The notes below the pieces were generated by a model, which saw only the letters and a program-made list of their open reading frames with translations, was not told the origin of the DNA and searched no databases. Below are positions 33,758-42,868 of a DNA stretch of 64,000 bases, one piece after another. The stretch comes from JBCBAP01 sp038532435 (GTDB lineage Bacteria > Pseudomonadota > Alphaproteobacteria > Rhodobacterales > Rhodobacteraceae). The stretch lies in contig JBCBAP010000004.1 in NCBI GenBank assembly GCA_038532435.1, positions 50,694 to 114,693 of the forward strand. The letters are read 5' to 3'. Positions within the stretch are counted from its first letter, which is position 1; each line of letters begins with the position of its first letter. Made by a program: the position numbers and the translations under genes.

Positions 33758-34641
33758 TCTCACGCCGTCGTTTCATCGCCCTCGCGGCCTCTGCCGCCTG
33801 CGTGCCCGGTGCGGGACAGGCACACAGCCGCTGGTCCGGCATCGCGCTGGGTGCCGAGGCGCAGATCACGCTGACCGGCCCGCGCGACATCGTTCAGCCG
33901 ATGCTGGACCGGGCACTTCAAGAGATTGACCGCCTCGAGGATATCTTCAGCCTCTATCGCCCTCGATCGGAGCTTGTCCGCCTCAACACCGTAGGGAGGT
34001 CACGGCACGTGAGCGTGGAGATGCGCGCTTTGCTTGAGGATTGCGACCGGCTCCACCGGCTCACCGGCGGGATGTTCGATCCCACCGTTCAGCCGCTGTG
34101 GCTCGCCCATGCGAGGGGAGGTGACCTCGCGGCGGCGCAAAAGGCGGTCGGCTGGCACCGTGTGCGGCGAGATCCGAACGGGATCATGCTCGGCGACGGA
34201 CAGGCCCTGACGCTCAACGGGATCGCGCAGGGCTTCGTGACGGACCGGATCTCCGATCTTTTGCGTGCCGAGGGGTTCGACAGCCAGCTCGTCTCGATCG
34301 GTGAGGCGAAAGGGGACGGGGGTCCATGGACCGTAGCCGTTCAGGACCCCGTGCAGGGCGAAGTCGCCAGACGCACCTTGCGAAACAGTGCGATTGCAAC
34401 CTCGAGCCCGGGCGCCCTGTCGCTTGGCGCCACAAGCCACATCCTCGGGCCTACCAGCAACGACGCACCCCGATGGTCGACCGTGTCCGTGGAGGCGGAT
34501 TCGGCGACCGTCGCCGACGGCCTGTCGACCGCGCTCTGCCTTGTAACCACCGCCGAGGCAAAAGAAATCGCCGCAGCCCTGCCAGAGCTGCGGCGGATCA
34601 CGTTGGTCGATGTTGAGGGCGACCTTATCACCCTCACCTGA
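33754..34641 (+). CDS. apbE: ApbE-family FAD:protein FMN transferase
   Basis: A 295-residue periplasmic enzyme with a Tat-like signal (MISRRRFIALAAS to GQAHS). ApbE proteins move FMN from FAD onto a Thr of partner flavoproteins. DxxFSLYRPRSELVRLN, GMFDPTVQPLW, LNGIAQGFVTDRI and the metal-binding ATVADGLSTAL near the C-terminus are the family landmarks. It overlaps the NosR-like gene by 4 bp, and that protein carries the target-type motif, so the pair is functionally linked. Confidence 0.9.
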   Translation: MISRRRFIALAASAACVPGAGQAHSRWSGIALGAEAQITLTGPRDIVQPMLDRALQEIDRLEDIFSLYRPRSELVRLNTVGRSRHVSVEMRALLEDCDRLHRLTGGMFDPTVQPLWLAHARGGDLAAAQKAVGWHRVRRDPNGIMLGDGQALTLNGIAQGFVTDRISDLLRAEGFDSQLVSIGEAKGDGGPWTVAVQDPVQGEVARRTLRNSAIATSSPGALSLGATSHILGPTSNDAPRWSTVSVEADSATVADGLSTALCLVTTAEAKEIAAALPELRRITLVDVEGDLITLT

Positions 34642-34644
34642 GCG

Positions 34645-35430
34645 TCAGGCTGCAGCGCCCACCGCGCGCTTCGTCAGCGTCTTGATCAGATGCGCCCGAT
34701 AGGCAGGTGTACCGTGCAGATCGTCGATGAGACCATCCGGGCTGACCGAGAGCCCCTCGACCGCCGCCGCGGAGAACGAGCCGGACAGCGCCGCCTCAGC
34801 CTCGGACCAGCGGAACACGCCATCCTCGGAAGCACCGGTCACGGCGACCCGCACGCCGTCCGCATACTTCGCGACCATCACACCGACGAGGGCGAAGCGC
34901 GACGCGGGCTGCACGAACTTCTGGTAGTTGGCCTTCTCCGGGATCGGAAACTTCACGCCGGTGATGATCTCGCCTTCGTCGAGGGCCGTGGTGAACATGC
35001 CCTGGAAATAGTCATCCGCCGCAATCTCGCGGGAATTCGTGACGATGGTGGCCCCGCTCGCCAGCGCACCACAGGGATAGCAGGCGGAGGGGTCGTTGTT
35101 GGCAAGGCTGCCGCCGATGGTGCCGCGGTTGCGCACCGCCGGATCGCCGATGTGGGACGCCATCGCCGCCAACGCGGGATAGGCACCCGCCTCTGCCGCC
35201 ACCATGGCGTGGGTCGTCGCCCCGCCGATCACCAGCGCGTCTCCATCCTGGCTGACGCCGGACATTCCCGCGATGCCGGTCAGGCTGACCAGCGCTGAAG
35301 GGCTCGCCAGGCGCTGCTTCAGCGTCGGGATGAGGGTCTGCCCCCCGCCGAGCGCCTGTGCATCCTCCGCTGCGAGAGCCGAAACGGCCTCATCAACGCT
35401 GGAGGGGCTTACAAAGTCAAAACTGTACAT
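34645..35430 (-). CDS. coxM: Xanthine-oxidase-family FAD subunit (CoxM-like)
   Basis: A 261-residue FAD-binding subunit of a molybdenum hydroxylase. The FAD motifs AEDAQALGGGQTLIP (near 25-40) and TIGGSLANNDP (near 105-115) are clear. It passes electrons from the small subunit's 2Fe-2S clusters to the acceptor. It is the last gene of the minus-strand coxS-coxL-coxM set and is tail-to-tail with apbE. Confidence 0.88.
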   Translation of the reverse strand: MYSFDFVSPSSVDEAVSALAAEDAQALGGGQTLIPTLKQRLASPSALVSLTGIAGMSGVSQDGDALVIGGATTHAMVAAEAGAYPALAAMASHIGDPAVRNRGTIGGSLANNDPSACYPCGALASGATIVTNSREIAADDYFQGMFTTALDEGEIITGVKFPIPEKANYQKFVQPASRFALVGVMVAKYADGVRVAVTGASEDGVFRWSEAEAALSGSFSAAAVEGLSVSPDGLIDDLHGTPAYRAHLIKTLTKRAVGAAA

Positions 35431-35497
35431 CTTCGTACCTCTTATCCGTTGAGGAGCGGCCCCGGCGTGCCGCCGGAGCCGTGAGGGATCTCAGGCC

Positions 35498-37867
35498 TCA
35501 GCCATGCATCGCCGACCAGACCTTCGCGGGCGAAAGCGGCATGTCGATATGGCGCACCGCGCTTCCGCCGGACTGGAGCGCATCGATCACCGCATTGACC
35601 ACCGCGGGCGGGGAGCCGATGGCCCCAGCCTCGCCGCAGCCCTTTACCCCCAACGGGTTGTGGGTGCAGGGCGTCTGGCATGAATGGTCGACCGCATAGA
35701 ACGGAAGATCATCCGCCCGCGGCATCGCATAGTCCATGTAGGAGCCCGAAAGGAGCTGGCCGTTCTCGTCATAGGCGCAGTTCTCGAGCAACGCCTGCCC
35801 GATGCCCTGAGCCAGACCGCCATGGACCTGACCCTCGACGATCATGGGGTTGATAACATTGCCGAAATCGTCCGCTGCGGCGAAGCTTTCGACCGACACC
35901 TTGCCCGTGTCCGGATCCACCTCAACCTCGCAGACATAGACGCCGGATGGATAGGTGAAGTTCGCCGGATCGTAGAACGCGGTTTCCTCCAGCCCCGGCT
36001 CGATACTCTCGAGCGGGTAGTTGTGGGGGACGTAGGCGGCAAGGCAGACATCGCCCCAGGCCACCGACTTGTCGGTGCCTGCAACGGTGAACTGGCCGTT
36101 GGCGAACTCCACATCGCTTTCGGACGCTTCCATGAGGTGCGACGCGATCTTCTTGGCCTTGGCGATGATCTTCTCCGTCGCGCGAACCATGGCAGAGCCG
36201 CCCACAGCGATGGAGCGAGAGCCGTAGGTGCCCATGCCCATCGGGGTGCGTGCGGTGTCGCCATGCACGATGTCGACCTGGCCCTCGTCGATGCCCAGCA
36301 TCTCCGCAACCACCTGGGCAAAAGTCGTCTCGTGACCTTGCCCGTGGGAATGGGACCCGGTCATCACGGAGATCGAACCGGTGGCATTCACCCGCACGGT
36401 CGCACTCTCGTAGAGACCGGCACGGGCGCCAAGCTGCCCCACGAGGTTCGACGGCGCGATGCCGCAAGCCTCGATATAGGAACATATGCCGAAGCCGCGC
36501 AGCTTGCCGTTCGCCTCGCTCGTCGAACGACGGGCGGCGAAGCCCGAGGCATCCGCCACCTCCAGCGCCTTGTCCATGGTCGCGTGGTAGTTGCCGGTGT
36601 CGTACTCCACCGCGACCGGGGTCGCGTAAGGGAACTGGTCGGGCTTGATGAAGTTGCGCCGGCGCAGCTCCACCGGGTCGATCCCCATCTCCCGCGCGGC
36701 CACATCAATGACCCGCTCGAGCTGGAATGTTGCCTCCGGGCGGCCAGCGCCGCGATAGGCGTCGACCGGCACGGTGTTGGTGAAGACGGCCTTCACGTTC
36801 ACGTAGATGAGTGGCGTGGTGTAGTTGCCCGCCATCAGCGTGCCGTGGAGCCAGGTCGGCACGGACGGCGCAAACGTGGACAGGTACGCGCCCATGTTCG
36901 CCATCGTGTCCGTGCGGATGGCGAGGAACTTGCCCTCCTCATCCATGGCAAGCTCGATGGTTGTCACGTGATCGCGGCCATGCGCGTCCGAGATGAACGC
37001 TTCCGACCGGTCGGACGTCCACTTCACCGGACGCTTGATCGCCTTGGCCGCGAACGTGCAGAAAGCCTCTTCTGCATAATGGAAAATCTTCGTGCCAAAG
37101 CCGCCGCCCACATCGGGGGCAATGACCCGCAACTTATGCTCGGGGATGCCAAGCACGAACGCCCCCATCAGAAGCCGGATCACGTGCGGGTTCTGAGACG
37201 TGGTGTAGAGCGTATGCTCATCCTTCCAGGGATCGTACTCGCCGATCGCGACCCGGGGTTCCATCGGGTTGGCCACGAGCCGGTTGTTGGTGAGCTCCAG
37301 CTTGGTGACGTGGTGGGCGTTCTGGATCGCCTGATCCACAGCCTCCCGGTTCTCCTCAACGAAGCCCCAGTCGTAGCAGAGGTTGGAGGTCAGATCGTCG
37401 TGCACCTTCGTGGCACCATCCGACAGCGCGTCGGCCATGTTGATGACCGCGGGCAGTTCCTCGATGTCGGCATCGATCATCTCAGCCGCATCGCGGGCCT
37501 GGGAAAGGCTCTCCGCCACCACGACGGCAATCGGATCGCCCACATGGCGTACCTTGCCCTGCGCGAGGATCGGGTGCGCAGGCTCCTGCATCGGCTCGCC
37601 GAACCGATCCGTCACCTGCCAGCCGCAGGGGATCGTGCCGACCCCTTCAAAGTCCGCACCAGTGAAGACGCGGATCACGCCCGGTGCGGCGGCGGCTGCT
37701 GCGGTGTCGATCCCGTTGATTTTGCCGTGCGCCACGTTCGAGCGCAGGAAATAGGCGTAGGTCTGACCCGCGACATTGATGTCGTCGGTGTACTTGCCTG
37801 CGCCGGTGAGGAACCGAAGATCCTCGCGCCGCTTAGAGCTGGCGCCAATTCCACTGTCCTTAGGCAT
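35498..37867 (-). CDS. coxL: Molybdenum hydroxylase large subunit, form II CoxL-like
   Basis: A 789-residue molybdopterin-cytosine-dinucleotide subunit. The active-site motif at 370-376 is AYRGAGR, the form II signature; true (form I) CO dehydrogenases have AYRCSFR. GVKGCGEAGAIG near the C-terminus holds the catalytic Glu, and PDVGGGFGTK at 251-260 is the conserved Mo-cofactor loop. Form II enzymes are widespread in roseobacters next to methanol-oxidation genes, but many do not oxidise CO and their natural substrate is unsettled. The start MPKDSG follows AGGGAGAACACG. Confidence 0.9.
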   Translation of the reverse strand: MPKDSGIGASSKRREDLRFLTGAGKYTDDINVAGQTYAYFLRSNVAHGKINGIDTAAAAAAPGVIRVFTGADFEGVGTIPCGWQVTDRFGEPMQEPAHPILAQGKVRHVGDPIAVVVAESLSQARDAAEMIDADIEELPAVINMADALSDGATKVHDDLTSNLCYDWGFVEENREAVDQAIQNAHHVTKLELTNNRLVANPMEPRVAIGEYDPWKDEHTLYTTSQNPHVIRLLMGAFVLGIPEHKLRVIAPDVGGGFGTKIFHYAEEAFCTFAAKAIKRPVKWTSDRSEAFISDAHGRDHVTTIELAMDEEGKFLAIRTDTMANMGAYLSTFAPSVPTWLHGTLMAGNYTTPLIYVNVKAVFTNTVPVDAYRGAGRPEATFQLERVIDVAAREMGIDPVELRRRNFIKPDQFPYATPVAVEYDTGNYHATMDKALEVADASGFAARRSTSEANGKLRGFGICSYIEACGIAPSNLVGQLGARAGLYESATVRVNATGSISVMTGSHSHGQGHETTFAQVVAEMLGIDEGQVDIVHGDTARTPMGMGTYGSRSIAVGGSAMVRATEKIIAKAKKIASHLMEASESDVEFANGQFTVAGTDKSVAWGDVCLAAYVPHNYPLESIEPGLEETAFYDPANFTYPSGVYVCEVEVDPDTGKVSVESFAAADDFGNVINPMIVEGQVHGGLAQGIGQALLENCAYDENGQLLSGSYMDYAMPRADDLPFYAVDHSCQTPCTHNPLGVKGCGEAGAIGSPPAVVNAVIDALQSGGSAVRHIDMPLSPAKVWSAMHG

Positions 37868-37934
37868 CGTGTTCTCCCTGTTGCGTCGGGATGGTCGCGC
37901 CCGGTGGCGCGCCATCCGGCATTTCTTGCGTCGG

Positions 37935-38414
37935 CTACTCCGCCGCGACGGCCGTGAGCTGGCCGCTCGCCGCCTGGATCGCCTTGACGATGTTGTGGTA
38001 TCCGGTGCAGCGGCAGAGATTGCCTTCCAGATACTCGCGGATCTCCGCTTCGCTGGGCTGGGGGTTCTCCTTCAGCAGCGCGGCTGCAGACATCACCATG
38101 CCCGGCGTGCAGAACCCGCACTGAAGCCCGTGGTGATCCTGAAACGCCTGCTGGATCGTGCCGAGCGACCCGTCCGGGTTCGCCATGCCCTCGATGGTCG
38201 TCACGTCGGAGCCCGCGGCCTCCGCCGCGAGCATGGTGCACGCCTTGACCGCGACACCGTCCACATGCACGACGCAGGCCCCGCACTGGGACGTGTCGCA
38301 TCCGACATGGGTCCCGGTCAGGCCCAGCTCCGTACGCAGAAACTCCACCAGGAGCGTGCGGCCTTCAACGGACCCGCTTCGCTCACTTCCGTTCACTCGC
38401 AGACTGATATCCAA
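37935..38414 (-). CDS. coxS: 2Fe-2S small subunit of molybdenum hydroxylase (CoxS-like)
   Basis: A 159-residue two-cluster ferredoxin subunit: plant-type site GCDTSQCGACVVHV...C and the second site CGFCTPGM with CRCTGYHNI. It relays electrons from the Mo site of CoxL to the flavin of CoxM. The TTG at 38414 follows AGGGAGG with six bases spacing and gives the family start LDISLRVNG; an ATG at 38450 would add twelve residues without homology. Confidence 0.88.
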   Translation of the reverse strand: MDISLRVNGSERSGSVEGRTLLVEFLRTELGLTGTHVGCDTSQCGACVVHVDGVAVKACTMLAAEAAGSDVTTIEGMANPDGSLGTIQQAFQDHHGLQCGFCTPGMVMSAAALLKENPQPSEAEIREYLEGNLCRCTGYHNIVKAIQAASGQLTAVAAE

Positions 38415-38537
38415 AACTCGCCTCCCTAGAACTGGCAATTGCTGGTTCACAGTACACGGGTGCTAAGCCACGTCCACCGTTCAAGTTTGAGACTAGGTTC
38501 AGGTCCGGGGGGCGGCTATTCGACCAAGGGCGTAGGT

Positions 38538-39440
38538 TCACCGCTCTGGCGGGGCGAAGGTCAGCCCGTGGCGCGCGAAGATCTCCGCCATCCGGCCATC
38601 CTCGATGGCGTAGCGGATCGCGTCGTCCACGGTGTAGGCAAGCGCGCGGTAGTTGTGCCGGATGGCAACCCCAAGGGTCCAGCGACCCACGGCGAACCCC
38701 GGCAACGGCGGCTCGTGAATGCCGGTCGCCTCGGTCAGTCCGGCCTCGAGCTGGCCGCGCGGCCCCATCGCGGCCATCACCTCACCCGTCTCGAGCGCGC
38801 TCATCGCCGCTTCCACGTCCGGGTAACGGCGGATCTGATTGAGAAGCTGCCCTCCCGCCAGCGACGACAGATAGAAATCGGCGATGGAGTCGTTCTCGAC
38901 GGCCACAGTGTCGAACCTGAAATAGGCGGGAAGCGGCGGGTCCTCCGGATAGGCGTCGTGACGGTAGGCGATCGCAATCGCCTCCTCGAAATACTGGCCC
39001 GTAAAGACCACCTGCTCGACCCGGCAGGAGAACTCGCTGTCATAAGGCACATGGAGCATGACGTTGGAGACGTCGCGCCCGACGAGCGTGCCGCGCCAGA
39101 CATGGTTGCGCAGATCCGCCTCCAGCGTCTCCCCCGCGCCGACGAAGTTGAAGACAGGCTCGACGCCGATGTCCGCGGCGATGATCCGCCCGACCTCGAT
39201 GTCGATGCCTTTCGGCTCCTCCCCATCAAGATAGGAATAGGGGGCAAAATCTTCATAGACGGCGAAGCTGATAGTGCCCCGGTCGATGATCGTATCGAGG
39301 TCGTGCCCGACCAGGTCACGGTTCACGTTCTGCGGCTTCGGACCCGGCACGAAATCCGCGCACCGGGCTGCGACCTGCCCGGCGGTGAACAGGAGTGCCG
39401 CCGCGAGGCTCAACCCGGTGGTGACGCGCCGCCCGTCCAC
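38538..39440 (-). CDS. xoxJ: XoxJ/MxaJ-like periplasmic binding protein
   Basis: A 300-residue periplasmic protein of the quinoprotein-dehydrogenase-associated solute-binding family (MoxJ type): signal peptide ending near residue 25 and the FAVYEDFAPYSYLDG segment that starts the type-3 solute-binding fold. XoxJ is thought to help assemble or activate the lanthanide methanol dehydrogenase. Its start overlaps the stop of the cytochrome gene upstream. Confidence 0.85.
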   Translation of the reverse strand: MDGRRVTTGLSLAAALLFTAGQVAARCADFVPGPKPQNVNRDLVGHDLDTIIDRGTISFAVYEDFAPYSYLDGEEPKGIDIEVGRIIAADIGVEPVFNFVGAGETLEADLRNHVWRGTLVGRDVSNVMLHVPYDSEFSCRVEQVVFTGQYFEEAIAIAYRHDAYPEDPPLPAYFRFDTVAVENDSIADFYLSSLAGGQLLNQIRRYPDVEAAMSALETGEVMAAMGPRGQLEAGLTEATGIHEPPLPGFAVGRWTLGVAIRHNYRALAYTVDDAIRYAIEDGRMAEIFARHGLTFAPPER

Positions 39441-40135
39441 TATTGCGCGGCGGGCAGGCCGATCGTCAGGGCCTCCGCGGCAGTCGCGAAGGCGTCGGGC
39501 GATGCGCTCAGCACATTGGCCGCGCGGTAGGCGGCGCTGTCCGCGATCGGCGCGCCGGATCCGGTCTCGACCTGACCCGCAATCTCCGCCAACTCGGCCT
39601 GCAGCGCTGCCACGTCCCCTGCCCCGACGGACCCGTTGCCCCAGGCGGCGAGCATGTCCCGGATCTCCTTCAACCGGTCGCTGAACGGATCGAGCGCGCC
39701 CTCATCGGGCCGCGTTTCCACGTAAGTCCGGATTGCCCACGCGGCCTTCTGCCCCAGCAACTCGCCGAACGCAGGCATCTTGGTTATGCCGTTCTGGGTG
39801 TAGCCGTGGCGGTAGCGCTCGACGTACCATTCGTCGCCATACTCTTCCGCCTCCAGATAACGCAGGTCCGGGGCGAGCCCCCCGGACACGGCGCCAAGAC
39901 CATGGCAGCGGGCGCAGTTCTGGTTGTAGCCCGACGCCCCAACATCGACCGCAAGCTGCCAGATCTCCTGATCCACGTCGCGGTAGGGATTTTCGGTCAG
40001 CCATTCCTCCCCCACTTCCGGCAGTCCGGCAGTGTCCACCGGTTGTGGTGCGACGTCCCCGTGCGCCAGCACCTGGGAGACGGCAAGGGTCAGAGCAGCG
40101 GTGAGGGTCATCCCTCGGGAAACGAAAAAGGTCAT
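39440..40135 (-). CDS. xoxG: XoxG-like cytochrome c, electron acceptor of XoxF
   Basis: A 231-residue secreted c-type cytochrome with a signal peptide (to SQVLA-HG), one heme site CARCH near residue 75 and a later Met in TKMPAF as likely axial ligand, the usual layout for the MoxG family. It takes electrons from the PQQ dehydrogenase XoxF in the periplasm. It is coupled to xoxJ, but xoxF itself is 8 kb away on the other strand. Confidence 0.85.
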   Translation of the reverse strand: MTFFVSRGMTLTAALTLAVSQVLAHGDVAPQPVDTAGLPEVGEEWLTENPYRDVDQEIWQLAVDVGASGYNQNCARCHGLGAVSGGLAPDLRYLEAEEYGDEWYVERYRHGYTQNGITKMPAFGELLGQKAAWAIRTYVETRPDEGALDPFSDRLKEIRDMLAAWGNGSVGAGDVAALQAELAEIAGQVETGSGAPIADSAAYRAANVLSASPDAFATAAEALTIGLPAAQ

Positions 40136-40288
40136 CTCGACACCCTCATTGTCCGGTTTCCCATTCCCTAACAGTCCCTGATGCAGGGCAGCTATGCGAC
40201 CTTGGTTGAAATCAGGGGGCGGTTTCGACCTTGGTCTCACTCAACCACGCGAAGGTCGGCTGTTACCGTTCAGGCAATCGGAGGAAAC

Positions 40289-41452
40289 ATGCTGAAAAAC
40301 AGCCTTTTTCTGGCGTTGGTCCTGGGCGGGACGGCGGCGCTGGCCGACGTGGAGGTGCGCATTGTCTACCTCCAGCAGGAGGTCGAACACCCGCCCACCC
40401 TGTCGAACCTCGATCCCATTCCGGAGGATCTTGGCGTGGCCGGCGCTCTTGTCGGACTGGACGATAACCGCACCACGGGCCGGTTCCTTGGCCAGACCTA
40501 CGAAATGGACATCGTCACGATTGCGCCGGGCGGGGAGTGGGAGGCGGGGGTTGTTGAAGCCCTCTCCCGGTCCGATCTGGTCGTGCTCGACGCACCGGCG
40601 GATCAGATCGGCGCGGCGTTGGCGGTCGAGGGCGCAGCAGACGCGCTCTTTTTCAACGTATCCGCGCCCGACCTCGCGCTGCGAGAGGATGCCTGTGCGC
40701 CGAACCTTCTGCACACCCTGCCCTCTGTCGCCATGGAGACGGACGCGCTCGCGCAGTTTTTCGTCAAGCGCCGCTGGACGGACCTTGCGATGGTGGTCGG
40801 GACCCAGGAAGGCGATCTCGCCTATGCGGAGGCGATGCGACAGTCGGCGACAAAGTTTGGCCTGCGGATCCGGGCGGAAAAAACATGGGCCTTCGACGCG
40901 GACATGCGTCGCAACGCAGCGCAGGAAATACCCATTTTCACGCAAGATTTCCCGGATCATGATGCCTTGGTCGTGGTCGACACAATCGATGATTTCGACC
41001 GCTACATCGCGTTCAACACCTGGCTGCCCCGCCCGGTGTCGGGCACGGATGGACTGACCGCGGTCGCCTGGGCACCGGTGGTCGAACAGTGGGGAGCGGC
41101 GCAATTGCAAAGCCGGTTCGTGGAGAGTGCCACCCGCCCCATGCGGCCGGGGGACTACGCGGCATGGGCCGCGATCCGAACCCTCGGAGAGGCCGTGACC
41201 CGGACAAGCAGCAGCGACGCTTCGGTCCTGCGCGCCTACATCCTCTCTGACACGTTCGAGCTTGCGGGCTTCAAGGGGCGACCGATGACTTACCGGCCGT
41301 GGAACGGGCAGCTTCGCCAACCCATCCCGCTCGTCCACGCCCGCGCGCTGGTGGCCAACGCCCCGCTCGAAGGGTTCCTCCACCAGCAAACCGAACTCGA
41401 CACGCTCGGCATCGACGCGCCCGAAAGCAGCTGCACGGCATTTACGGAGTAG
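40289..41452 (+). CDS. PQQ-associated ABC system substrate-binding protein
   Basis: A 387-residue secreted protein of the TIGR03863 type (branched-chain-amino-acid-binding fold) found with PQQ alcohol dehydrogenases. Signal peptide MLKNSLFLALVLGGTAALA; RIVYLQQEVEHPP and LFFNVSAPDLALRE follow. The start at 40289 has GGAGG upstream. It opens a five-gene plus-strand operon with the propeller, a small acidic protein, an ATPase and a permease. The ligand is unknown. Confidence 0.85.
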   Translation: MLKNSLFLALVLGGTAALADVEVRIVYLQQEVEHPPTLSNLDPIPEDLGVAGALVGLDDNRTTGRFLGQTYEMDIVTIAPGGEWEAGVVEALSRSDLVVLDAPADQIGAALAVEGAADALFFNVSAPDLALREDACAPNLLHTLPSVAMETDALAQFFVKRRWTDLAMVVGTQEGDLAYAEAMRQSATKFGLRIRAEKTWAFDADMRRNAAQEIPIFTQDFPDHDALVVVDTIDDFDRYIAFNTWLPRPVSGTDGLTAVAWAPVVEQWGAAQLQSRFVESATRPMRPGDYAAWAAIRTLGEAVTRTSSSDASVLRAYILSDTFELAGFKGRPMTYRPWNGQLRQPIPLVHARALVANAPLEGFLHQQTELDTLGIDAPESSCTAFTE

Positions 41453-41455
41453 ATC

Positions 41456-42406
41456 ATGAAAGCCCTCCTGCCCCTCCTCCTGCTCGCCAGCCCCGCCTTT
41501 GCCGGGGAGATCTGGGTCACCAATGAGAAGGACGACACGATCAGCGTGATCGACGTGGAAACGCTCGAGGTCGTGCGCACCATCGAAACGGGAGAGCGCC
41601 CCCGTGGCATCACTTTCTCGAAGGATTTTACCCGCGTCTATATCTGCGCCTCAGACAGCGACACGGTTCAGGTCATGGATCCCGAAACGGGAGAGATCCT
41701 CCACGACCTGCCCTCCGGCGAGGATCCGGAGCAGTTCGTGCTCCACCCCAACAACCGCCATCTTTACATCGCCAACGAGGATGACGCGATCACCACTGTG
41801 GTGGATACGGAAACCCGCCGGGTGATCGCCCAGATCGACGTGGGCATCGAGCCCGAGGGGATGGCCGTCTCTCCGGATGGCAGCATCGCCATCACGACCT
41901 CCGAGACCACCAACATGGCGCACTGGATCGATACCGAGAGCCAGTCGCTGTTTGCAAACACCCTCGTGGACAGCCGCCCCCGACATGCGGAGTTCACCTC
42001 CGACGGGGCGCAGCTCTGGGTGAGTTCGGAGATCGGCGGCACCGTGACGATCTTCAACGTCGCGGACCAGTCGGAAATCGGGAAGATCGACTTTGAAGTG
42101 CAGGGCGTCCACCCGGACCGGGTGCAGCCCGTCGGCTTCGAGTTCACAAAGGATGAGGACACGGTCTTTGTGGCACTTGGTCCGTCGAACCATGTCGCAG
42201 CGGTGAATGCGGAGACCTTCGAGGTGGAGGAGTATATCCTCGTCGGCCGCCGGGTCTGGCACATGGCCTTTTCACCCGATGGAAGCCAGCTCTTCACCAC
42301 CAATGGCGTCTCCGGCGACGTCACCGTCATCGACGTCGCCTCCCGCAAACCGATCAAGACCATCAAGGTTGGCCGCTTCCCCTGGGGGGCGGCCATGCGC
42401 CCCTGA
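41456..42406 (+). CDS. PQQ-associated YVTN beta-propeller protein
   Basis: A 316-residue secreted seven-bladed propeller with repeats of the kind IWVTNEKDDTISVIDVETLE and YIANEDDAITTVVDTETRR. It matches the TIGR03866 group linked to PQQ-dependent catabolism. It starts 3 bp after the preceding stop. Its job in the pathway is not established. Confidence 0.85.
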   Translation: MKALLPLLLLASPAFAGEIWVTNEKDDTISVIDVETLEVVRTIETGERPRGITFSKDFTRVYICASDSDTVQVMDPETGEILHDLPSGEDPEQFVLHPNNRHLYIANEDDAITTVVDTETRRVIAQIDVGIEPEGMAVSPDGSIAITTSETTNMAHWIDTESQSLFANTLVDSRPRHAEFTSDGAQLWVSSEIGGTVTIFNVADQSEIGKIDFEVQGVHPDRVQPVGFEFTKDEDTVFVALGPSNHVAAVNAETFEVEEYILVGRRVWHMAFSPDGSQLFTTNGVSGDVTVIDVASRKPIKTIKVGRFPWGAAMRP

Positions 42407-42418
42407 GGAGGATTTGAA

Positions 42419-42868
42419 ATGATGAAGTTCGCTGTGGCCTGTGCGCTGGCCGTTTCCGTGGCCGGTGGGGCGTCTGCCGATGATGACGATGACGACCGCG
42501 GCTTCGGCCTCGCGGGCATCCTGTCGGCCAAGAACAAGGAGGATCTGCCGCCGATTACCCTGTCGGCAGGCGTGCCGCTTTCGGATGCGGGTTGGGAGCT
42601 GAAGTCCGGCACTTACTATGAGTTCGAGATCGAGGCTGATGGCAGCCAGGAGCTCGCACTGATCGGCCCTGAATTCTTCCGCGCCATCTGGATCGATGAG
42701 ATCGTGATCGAGGGGCTGGAGATCCGCCCCCTTGGCCTCGACAGCGTTGAATTCGACGAGGCGGGCACGATGGAGATCGGGTTTCTCGCGATCAAACCGG
42801 GCTCCTACTACATGAAAGTGCCCGGCTCCACCGGGGAGACCCAGCGCATCGAGATCGTCATCGAGTGA
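42419..42868 (+). CDS. Small secreted acidic protein of the xoxF locus, function unknown
   Basis: A 149-residue protein with a signal peptide ending ASA at about residue 20. The mature N-terminus is six consecutive Asp (ADDDDDDRGFG), followed by a compact beta-rich domain (ITLSAGVPLSDAGWELKSG; SYYMKVPGSTGETQRIEIVIE) that may be cupredoxin-like. No metal-site residues of a true cupredoxin are evident. It sits between the propeller and the ATPase of the PQQ-linked ABC set, overlapping the latter by 4 bp, so it belongs to the system. Confidence 0.75.
   Translation: MMKFAVACALAVSVAGGASADDDDDDRGFGLAGILSAKNKEDLPPITLSAGVPLSDAGWELKSGTYYEFEIEADGSQELALIGPEFFRAIWIDEIVIEGLEIRPLGLDSVEFDEAGTMEIGFLAIKPGSYYMKVPGSTGETQRIEIVIE

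Noticed and set aside
35684..37957. A 757-codon plus-strand frame across coxL
   Set aside because: Antisense shadow of coxL, rich in Arg and His and without domains.
35498..38414. True aerobic CO dehydrogenase (form I)
   Set aside because: The active-site motif is AYRGAGR, not AYRCSFR.
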